Source of the DNA: Trueperella sp.
GTDB taxonomy: Bacteria; Actinomycetota; Actinomycetes; Actinomycetales; Actinomycetaceae
Assembly (NCBI GenBank): GCA_022783305.1
Contig: JALEWQ010000003.1
Span: forward strand, 1-61,424
Length of the DNA stretch: 61,424 nt
Reading direction: 5' to 3'
Shown here: positions 56,533 to 61,424 of the stretch, one piece after another
Layout of the letters: the number at the start of each line of letters is the position of its first letter
Position numbering within the stretch: position 1 is the stretch's first letter
Notes under the pieces: model-generated
Database searches by the model: none
Told to the model about the DNA's origin: nothing
What the model saw: only the letters and a program-made list of their open reading frames with translations
Program-made: the position numbers and the translations under genes

Positions 56533-57306
56533 ATGAAGAAGAAGTTTCGCAAGGTCGCCATCGGAGTCGACGTCGGCGGATCGGGCATCAAGGGCGCACC
56601 GGTCAACCTCAAGACCGGCCAGTTCGTCGACAAGCGCGTTCGCATGCCCACCCCTCCCGACGCCGACCCGGCAGAGATCGCACAGATCATCGGCAAGATC
56701 GTCGCCACATTTGACCTGCCGCGCGAGGTTCCCGTTGGTATATCTTTCCCAGCGCCAATCGTACGCGGGCAGATCCCCTTTATCGCCAACCTTTCCCAGA
56801 TGTGGGAGGGCACCTTCCCCGCCCGCCTCATCGCGGAGAACATCCAGCGTCCGGTGGCCGTGATGAACGACGCCGACGCCGCCGGTTACGCCGAGGTCTA
56901 CTATGGCGCCGCCCGCGGCAACCAGGGTACCGTCCTGATGCTCACCCTCGGCACCGGCATCGGTTCGGCGCTCGTGTCCCAGGGCACGCTCGTGGCCAAT
57001 ACCGAGTTTGGCCACGTCCTCCTGCCTAACGGGATGGAGGCCGAGCACTTCGCCTCGTCCGCCGTCTACGAACGCGAGGGACTCAGCTTTGAGGAGTGGG
57101 GCGCGCGCCTCCAGATGGTCTTCAGCCACTATGAGATGCTTCTATCCCCCGACCTGTTTATCATCGGCGGGGGCATCTCCAAGAAGCACGCCAAGTTCCT
57201 TCACCACATCACGACGAAGGCGCCCATCGTGCCCGCCGACCTGCTGAACACGGCCGGCATCGTCGGCGCGGCGCTTTTCGCCAAGCAAACCCTCGGCGAG
57301 GACTGA
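56533..57306 (+). CDS. ppgK: Polyphosphate glucokinase
   Basis: A 257-residue ROK-like glucokinase using polyphosphate (and ATP). The phosphate loop is IGVDVGGSGIKGAPVNL, followed by AVMNDADAAGYAEVYYG and LMLTLGTGIGSALVSQG; no zinc-binding ROK Cys motif is present, as expected for PpgK. GGAGG lies 6 nt before ATG 56533. Together with Pfp it points to use of phosphoanhydrides in glycolysis. The 87-bp gap after map holds no other gene. Confidence 0.92.
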   Translation: MKKKFRKVAIGVDVGGSGIKGAPVNLKTGQFVDKRVRMPTPPDADPAEIAQIIGKIVATFDLPREVPVGISFPAPIVRGQIPFIANLSQMWEGTFPARLIAENIQRPVAVMNDADAAGYAEVYYGAARGNQGTVLMLTLGTGIGSALVSQGTLVANTEFGHVLLPNGMEAEHFASSAVYEREGLSFEEWGARLQMVFSHYEMLLSPDLFIIGGGISKKHAKFLHHITTKAPIVPADLLNTAGIVGAALFAKQTLGED

Positions 57307-57370
57307 CGCGTTCAGTTCCACGCCAGGTTGCGACGTCGTGAGGTAGCCGCGCATCGTGAGGTAGCTAGGC

Positions 57371-57404
57371 ATAAACGTGTGGCCCGCGCAGGCGGGCCAC
57401 ACGT
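57371..57404 (-). terminator. rnpB terminator
   Basis: ACGTGTGGCCCGC (57375-57387) pairs exactly with GCGGGCCACACGT (57392-57404) over a 4-nt loop; on the minus strand the stem is followed by TTAT. It lies directly 3' of the RNase P RNA. Confidence 0.8.
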
Positions 57405-57748
57405 GCAGTCAGCCTATACGCCGGGTTCTGTGCCAAAAGGCGGCGGCCATCTATCTAGGCCCATCGTTGCCGGTGGGCTCAAGCAACCAACCCGCGCGCG
57501 AGCGGGATCTCATAGCGCGCTGCTCGGTCTTGCTCCCGGTGGGGTTTACCCTGCCATCCCAGTCGCCTGGAACGCGGTGAGCTCTTACCTCACCCTTTCA
57601 CCCTTACCGTCCCGTGGCGGGGCGGCGGTTTACTTTCTGTGGCACTTTCCTGCGGATCGCTCCGAGTGGACGTTATCCACCACCGTTTCCCTGTGGAGCC
57701 CGGACGTTCCTCGGGGGCATACGCCCACGCGACCGCCCGGCCAACTGC
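57405..57748 (-). ncRNA. rnpB: RNase P RNA, bacterial class A
   Basis: Read on the minus strand, this ~344-nt region carries the universal RNase P RNA segments: GGCGGTCGCGTGGGC near the 5' end, GAGGAACGTCCGGGCTCCAC (P4/CR-I), AGAAAGTAAACCGCC, AGGGTGAAAGGGTG, GGTAAGAGCTCACC, GCAGGGTAAACCCC, and the 3' set GATAGATGGCCGCC and ACAGAACCCGGCGTATAGGC. The ends are set from the P1 helix: 5' GCAGTTGGCC pairs with 3' GGCTGACTGC. The ends are good to a few bases. It matures the 5' ends of tRNAs. It is divergent from yaaA. Confidence 0.95.
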
Positions 57749-57755
57749 GCTTTCA

Positions 57756-57761
57756 ATTGTA
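57756..57761 (-). promoter_or_regulatory. rnpB -10 box
   Basis: TACAAT on the minus strand, 7 nt before the predicted 5' end of RNase P RNA. The -35 region would overlap the start of yaaA on the other strand. Confidence 0.5.
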
Positions 57762-57786
57762 CAGCCGGGCAGGTTATACATGAAAC

Positions 57787-58554
57787 ATGATCATTGCTCT
57801 GCCGCCGTCCGCCGGGAAGACGACGCCCGTCTCCGGCCCCTGTCTCGACCTCGCCTCGCTCATCGCGCCCGAGCTCAACCCCGTACGCGAAAGGGTGATC
57901 GACGCGTTACAGCGGGTATCGGCGTCGCCCAAAGCCCTGAGCGTGCTGAAAGTTGGCCCATCCCTCGAGCCGCAGATCCGGGATCAGATCGACTTCTATG
58001 GGCGCCCGTGCGCGCCAGCGTGGCAGGTCTACACCGGCGTGCTCTACGCGGCGGCGGGTTTCGATACCCTCACCGACGCCGAGCGGCGGCGTTGCAAGCA
58101 GACCGTGCGCATTTTCTCCGGCGCGTTCGGGGTGCTCAGCCCCGAGGATCTTATCCCCGCCTACCGACTCTCCATGAATACAAAACTTCCCGACCTTGAC
58201 GTGCAGGCGCTGTGGAAGACGACGCTCCGCGAGAAGACGGACGTGCTGGCGAAGGACGACCTGGTAGTCGATGCCCGCTCGGGCGAGTACATGGTGTGGT
58301 CGCCGGCGACCAATCACGTCGCCGTCGGAGCCGTGCGTGTGAAGGCGGGCAAACGCTCCGTCGTCTCGCACTGGGCCAAGCACTACCGCGGCCTACTCAC
58401 CGGCTACCTCATCCGCGAGCCCAACCCGCCGCGCACACCCGAGGAACTCGCCGAGTTCGCCCGCCTGCTCGTCGAGGACGGGCACGTCTCCGGCGTCGAG
58501 CTCACCCCCGCCGGGCGAGGTCCGGCCAAGCTCACCCTCGTCGACGAGGAGTAG
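57787..58554 (+). CDS. yaaA: YaaA family peroxide-stress protein (UPF0246)
   Basis: A 255-residue YaaA/DUF328 protein, in E. coli linked to lowering free iron during peroxide stress and possessing a DNA-binding fold. Recognisable segments are MIIALPPSAGKTTPVSGP, VYTGVLYAAAGFDTLTDAE, IFSGAFGVLSPEDLIPAYRL and RSVVSHWAKHYRGLLTGYL. ATG 57787 has TATACA exactly 6 nt upstream, matching the leaderless pattern; it is divergent from rnpB. Confidence 0.88.
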   Translation: MIIALPPSAGKTTPVSGPCLDLASLIAPELNPVRERVIDALQRVSASPKALSVLKVGPSLEPQIRDQIDFYGRPCAPAWQVYTGVLYAAAGFDTLTDAERRRCKQTVRIFSGAFGVLSPEDLIPAYRLSMNTKLPDLDVQALWKTTLREKTDVLAKDDLVVDARSGEYMVWSPATNHVAVGAVRVKAGKRSVVSHWAKHYRGLLTGYLIREPNPPRTPEELAEFARLLVEDGHVSGVELTPAGRGPAKLTLVDEE

Positions 58555-58692
58555 ACCCGTCGCACGCGACTATGCGCGTAACCTAGCGGTTAGACGTCGC
58601 GTAGCCGGGCGCGCCCTGAGCGGCTAGCGGCAACCCCCGGGTGGCACCACGGACGGGCTACGGTCACGCGTGCGGCTAGGCCTCTCGACCGA

Positions 58693-59427
58693 TTAGGCGT
58701 CAAGTAGCACGACGATGCACTGGTAGTCCTCGGAGATGTGGATCTCCTCGGGGTCGGCGTTCTTGATCTGATTGGCTTCAATCGGGGAAATCTGCACCCC
58801 GGCCGACGTCTCGCCGTTGCGGTGCAGGGCGATCACCGTCAGGCCTCCGCTGCGTTGGGCGCGCTCGTAAGCTGCTTTGAGCTCGTCGGCCAGCGGCTCG
58901 TAGAGCGCCTCGCGCTGCCGGCGCACGTCCGCCGCATCCCGCTCGATTGCCTCGATTGCCTCCTCCAGCTCGGCCCGCCCCGTAACGATCTTCTCGTTGA
59001 GCACGGCCTGCTGCGCTTCGATGTTGGCGATCTCCGTTTCGGCCACCTCCAACCGCTCGAGCAGATGGTATTCTGCGTCACTCGCCTCCTCGAGGGCCTC
59101 CTTGTTGGCATCGATCTCACTCAGGAGCGTCAGCAGCTGTCGCGAATCCATGCCCGTACCGGCATTCAGACGCGCCTGCTTATCCTTGACGATGTCGGCA
59201 AGTTTGCTCGTACGTTGTCCGGCCTCCTCGAGCTCGGCCTGGGTTGCCCGGAGTGTTTCCTTCGCCTCCATGAGTTCCCTCGCCTTAGCCGCCACGAGGT
59301 TCATCTGCGCGCCAACCTCGGCACGTAGCGGGTGGCGCTCTGCCTCCGTCTTGAGGGAGGCGAGCTGAGCGTCCAACTCGGCAACCTCGAGCAGGCGGAG
59401 CTGGTCGGAGCGGGGTGCGTGTGCCAT
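58693..59427 (-). CDS. CT398/C4 zinc-ribbon family protein lacking the zinc cysteines
   Basis: A 244-residue protein: an antiparallel coiled coil over about residues 10-190 (EAKETLRATQAELEEAGQRT) and a C-terminal ribbon-like domain. Relatives (Rv2229c type) end in a zinc ribbon with CxxC...CxxC. Here the aligned positions read RNGETSAGVQISPIEANQIK and HISEDYQCIVVLLDA, so all four ligands are lost and the single Cys237 is out of register. ATG 59427 overlaps the NIF3 stop (TGATG). The family is thought to act in trafficking or protein assembly; the role is unproven. Confidence 0.82.
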   Translation of the reverse strand: MAHAPRSDQLRLLEVAELDAQLASLKTEAERHPLRAEVGAQMNLVAAKARELMEAKETLRATQAELEEAGQRTSKLADIVKDKQARLNAGTGMDSRQLLTLLSEIDANKEALEEASDAEYHLLERLEVAETEIANIEAQQAVLNEKIVTGRAELEEAIEAIERDAADVRRQREALYEPLADELKAAYERAQRSGGLTVIALHRNGETSAGVQISPIEANQIKNADPEEIHISEDYQCIVVLLDA

Positions 59428-60221
59428 CAGAGCCTCTCAATCCAGGGGTCGGTGATAATAGTTGAAATGTAGGTCTCAACGCCGAGTGTGGCAACGGCGT
59501 CGCGCATCTTCGGCAAAACCGGCCACTCGGAGGCGAAATGCGTGGTGCCGATCAGGGCGCAACCGCCCGCCCACAGATGGTCGGTCGCCGGATGGTGGCG
59601 AAGGTCGGCGGTGATGTAGACGTCTGCTCCCGCGCGATTGGCCGCCATGAGGAAGGAATCCCCCGAGCCCGGGGAAACTGCCACCGTCGTGACGATTCGA
59701 TCCGGGTCTCCCCCGATCGTGATACCGGCCGGCGTGTCGGGGATGAGGGCCTTGAGCCGCAGGGCGAGTTCACGCACGCTCATCGTCAACTCAAGTTCAC
59801 CCACCCGGCCCAGCCCCAGCTCGGGGTGCTCGGGGTTCGCCTCGATGGGACGAGTGTTGCGTAGCCCAAGGAGCTGAGCCAGCGCCACGGCCGAGCCGCT
59901 CGCGGCCGAGTCGGCATTCGTATGTGCGGCAAAAAGGGCCACACCGTTGCGGATGAGTCTGTGCACCCAGGCCCCCTTGGCGCTATCCGCCGCCACCGAC
60001 GACGTTCCGCGCAGGTACAGCGGGTGGTGAGTAATAAGCATCTGGGCGCCGCGCTCGATCGCCTCGTCAACCACCGCACCACACGGGTCTACCGCGAAGC
60101 CGATCCGCCGCACTTCATCAGCCGGGTCCCCCACGACGAGGCCCACACGGTCCCAATCCTCAGCGAGGGCAGGCGGAAAATGCTTGTTCATCACAGAAAC
60201 GACGTCCATCACAGTGCTCAT
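59427..60221 (-). CDS. NIF3 / DUF34 metal-binding protein
   Basis: A 264-residue NIF3-like protein, widely conserved, with dinuclear-metal ligands in MLITHHPLYLRGTSSV and GTTHFASEWPVLPK; LFAAHTNADSAASGS is the third conserved segment. Proposed as a GTP-cyclohydrolase-I-type-2 homologue, but the real activity is unsettled. ATG 60221 has TAGGGT 7 nt upstream; the longer frame is rejected. It is coupled to the downstream coiled-coil gene, as in mycobacteria. Confidence 0.85.
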   Translation of the reverse strand: MSTVMDVVSVMNKHFPPALAEDWDRVGLVVGDPADEVRRIGFAVDPCGAVVDEAIERGAQMLITHHPLYLRGTSSVAADSAKGAWVHRLIRNGVALFAAHTNADSAASGSAVALAQLLGLRNTRPIEANPEHPELGLGRVGELELTMSVRELALRLKALIPDTPAGITIGGDPDRIVTTVAVSPGSGDSFLMAANRAGADVYITADLRHHPATDHLWAGGCALIGTTHFASEWPVLPKMRDAVATLGVETYISTIITDPWIERL

Positions 60222-60259
60222 GAGTTCAACCCTACCGGAGCAGGGTTTAGGGTGGAGGC
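60222..60259. promoter_or_regulatory. Divergent leaderless promoter pair, NIF3/crcB
   Basis: A 38-bp gap containing TAGGGT in both directions: minus strand at plus-coordinates 60229-60234, and plus strand at 60248-60253. They lie 7 nt from the NIF3 ATG and 6 nt from the crcB GTG. ACCCTA ... TAGGGT forms an inverted repeat spaced by 13 nt, so one protein could cover both. Confidence 0.5.
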
Positions 60260-60715
60260 GTGAATGTGATTCTCGTGGGACTCGGCGGCGCAATCGGCGC
60301 GGCCTTGCGTTTCCTCCTGTCCAACGACGCCGGTTATCCCGTCCTCATCATCTTCGCTATCAACGTCGCCGGTGCGTTCGCGCTCGGGGTCGCCTCGGCC
60401 CTGACGAGCGGGCACGTTCGGCGTTTCCTTGGCACAGGGATGCTCGGCGGGTTCACCACCTACAGCGCGCTGGCCGTCGATACCGTCGAGCTCCTGCAGG
60501 ACAACGTTGCGTGGGGACTGTCCTATGCCGTGGGATCCGTCGTGCTCGGAGTCGGCGCCGCCTGGCTCGGGCTTAAGGTGGGGCCGCTCGCTGCTAGCCG
60601 GCGATCCCCCGCCGGCCAAGGATCGCCCGCTAAGCGACCAGCTGTTGCGAGCCAACCAGCTGAAGGGCGCCGGCCAGCTGAGGGACGCCATTCTTCGCGG
60701 GAAGGTGAGTCATGA
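60260..60715 (+). CDS. crcB: Fluoride channel subunit CrcB (first)
   Basis: A 151-residue Fluc/CrcB protein with four membrane helices: VGLGGAIGAALRFLLSNDAG, VLIIFAINVAGAFALGVASA, then the pore signature GTGMLGGFTTYSALAVDTVE. It ends in a ~40-residue Ser/Arg/Pro/Ala-rich tail unlike the family, which usually stops near 125 residues. Exports fluoride. Its GTG has TAGGGT 6 nt upstream. It overlaps the second crcB by 4 nt, suggesting a heterodimeric channel. Confidence 0.85.
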   Translation: MNVILVGLGGAIGAALRFLLSNDAGYPVLIIFAINVAGAFALGVASALTSGHVRRFLGTGMLGGFTTYSALAVDTVELLQDNVAWGLSYAVGSVVLGVGAAWLGLKVGPLAASRRSPAGQGSPAKRPAVASQPAEGRRPAEGRHSSREGES

Positions 60716-61074
60716 TTGTATTTGCTGTCGCTCTCGGTGCTGGGGTGGGCGCTGGAATCCGCTATCTCACCGATGAGGCGTTGCCCCAACCGTGGGGAAC
60801 CGTGACGGTCAACTTTGTCGGATCCTTCCTGTTGGGATTATTCGCGGCGTTCTTCGTCCGAGAGGGGATCCCCGCCGGATCTTCTGCCACCTTGTATGCG
60901 ATGCTCGGCGCAGGCTTCTGCGGTGGCCTCACCACGTTCTCTACCGCTTCCATCAACGCCCTGCAGGTCACCGACGAGCACGGTGTCCCCAAGGCCGGCG
61001 TCTTCGTGTTCGGGATGCTGGTTGGGTCGGTGGCACTCGCAGCGCTCGGCATGCTCGCGGGCTCTGTGATCTAA
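60712..61074 (+). CDS. crcB: Fluoride channel subunit CrcB (second)
   Basis: A 120-residue partner of the preceding gene, with ALGAGVGAGIRYLTDEALPQ, VTVNFVGSFLLGLFAAFFV and the pore element MLGAGFCGGLTTFSTASINA. The ATG is inside the stop region of the first crcB (ATGA). Two-gene Fluc pairs usually act together as a heterodimer. No fluoride riboswitch fits, because only 38 bp precede the first gene. Confidence 0.87.
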   Translation: MIVFAVALGAGVGAGIRYLTDEALPQPWGTVTVNFVGSFLLGLFAAFFVREGIPAGSSATLYAMLGAGFCGGLTTFSTASINALQVTDEHGVPKAGVFVFGMLVGSVALAALGMLAGSVI

Positions 61075-61150
61075 GACTGTCGATGTGGGCCAGGGCTACG
61101 CAGCCGCATGGTGGGCAGGGCCCATCCCGTGGGCCCTACCCGCCGGTCCG

Positions 61151-61424
61151 CTAACTAATAGCAACCATCGCAGACCACCCATGGCCAACCTGGCGAGCAA
61201 CACCCCACCAGCCATTGGCCTGGTTCTTGTAGGCAAACATCTTCCCATCCTCGCGGATACCGATCAGATCAAGGCGACCATCGCCATCCACGTCACCGGG
61301 GATGGTGGCCTGGACGAAGGAATCCCAGCCATGACCAATCTGGCCCACACCATAGACCCCGCCATCAGCATTACCCGCATAGGCATACATCACCCCATCG
61401 GCACTGATCGCCACCAGGTCACTG
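61151..61424 (-). CDS. FG-GAP/VCBS repeat secreted protein, C-terminal end only
   Basis: The open frame continues through the right edge, so only the last ~90 residues are seen; any start inside is artificial. The repeats read DVDGDGRLDLIGIREDGKMF and SDLVAISADGVMYAYAG, each with a Ca2+-type DxDGDGxxDL loop or its variant, plus recurrent GHGW motifs (GQIGHGWDSF, RQVGHGWSAM). Such repeats form surface beta-propellers in secreted actinobacterial proteins, often attached to wall hydrolases; the N-terminal enzyme, if any, is outside the window. Confidence 0.8.
   Translation of the reverse strand, partial: SDLVAISADGVMYAYAGNADGGVYGVGQIGHGWDSFVQATIPGDVDGDGRLDLIGIREDGKMFAYKNQANGWWGVARQVGHGWSAMVAIS

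Noticed and set aside
57310-57370. Repeated TCGTGAGGTAGC words near rnpB as regulatory sites
   Set aside because: Two copies only, downstream of both ppgK and the rnpB terminator, with no obvious target.
60222-60259. Fluoride riboswitch ahead of crcB
   Set aside because: Only 38 bp separate crcB from NIF3 and the transcript appears leaderless, leaving no room for the aptamer.

Overview
The window is a dense stretch of high-GC actinobacterial chromosome (by eye well above 60% G+C). No tRNA, insertion sequence, prophage or CRISPR array was recognised. Large parts follow the gene order I recall from Mycobacterium tuberculosis: Rv2689c-Rv2699c (RNA methyltransferase, permease, CeoB/CeoC, DUF3159, OB-fold, DUF3710, DUF4193), Rv2173-Rv2178c (prenyl synthase, Rv2175c, Ser/Thr kinase, DAHP synthase), Rv2191-Rv2192c (exonuclease/UvrC-like, TrpD), Rv2204c-Rv2206, Rv2213-Rv2222c (aminopeptidase, E2, DUF4191, glnA-glnE-glnA) and Rv2229c-Rv2230c. 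A beta-glucuronidase, a PPi-type phosphofructokinase, polyphosphate glucokinase and a secreted FG-GAP protein suggest a host-associated fermentative member of the Actinomycetaceae (Trueperella/Arcanobacterium/Actinotignum-like). That genus-level guess is inference.

Layout. 1-2.6 kb: 3' part of uidA and a convergent LacI regulator. 2.7-9 kb: RNA methyltransferase and APC permease, divergent from two TrkA-type K+ regulators, then a coupled DUF3159/OB-fold/DUF3710/DUF4193 cluster that lacks the expected dut. 9-12 kb: sepH, a phosphodiesterase and DUF5998. 12-21 kb: topoisomerase IV parC and parE facing each other around two double-GNAT acetyltransferases, then a DnaQ-type exonuclease and the principal sigma factor. 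21-31 kb: universal stress protein, DUF4192, prenyl diphosphate synthase, Rv2175c-like DNA-binding protein, LysM/transglycosylase, PASTA kinase, class II DAHP synthase and Pfp. 31-42.8 kb: a DEDDh/GIY-YIG fusion, Lrp-type sensor domain, trpD with a receiver-like partner, sodA, FKBP lipoprotein, HesB protein, glycerate kinase, M20 peptidase, DUF3043 and leucyl aminopeptidase. 42.9-46 kb: lipoamide dehydrogenase and the E2 acyltransferase. 46-57 kb: MFS exporter, DUF4191, glnA-type I, histidine phosphatase, glnE, glnA2, map and ppgK. 57-61 kb: rnpB on the minus strand, yaaA, zinc-ribbon-family and NIF3 proteins, two crcB genes, and the 3' end of an FG-GAP secreted protein.

How the genes fit together. 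One group covers nitrogen control (GlnA1, GlnE, GlnA2). A second covers cell-wall and division control (PASTA kinase, Rv2175c-like protein, LysM transglycosylase, SepH). A third covers central carbon (Pfp, PpgK, E2/E3, glycerate kinase) and a fourth transcription/topology (SigA, ParC, ParE).

The clearest window-wide signal is translational. About twenty genes have a -10-like hexamer exactly 6 or 7 nt before the start codon and no usable Shine-Dalgarno, which implies leaderless mRNAs. That rule also fixed several start codons given here. Other oddities are two Rho_N-like repeats in the SigA N-terminus, loss of all zinc cysteines in the zinc-ribbon protein, a Ser in the ParC quinolone region, a receiver-like protein coupled to trpD, and several strong unassigned palindromes.
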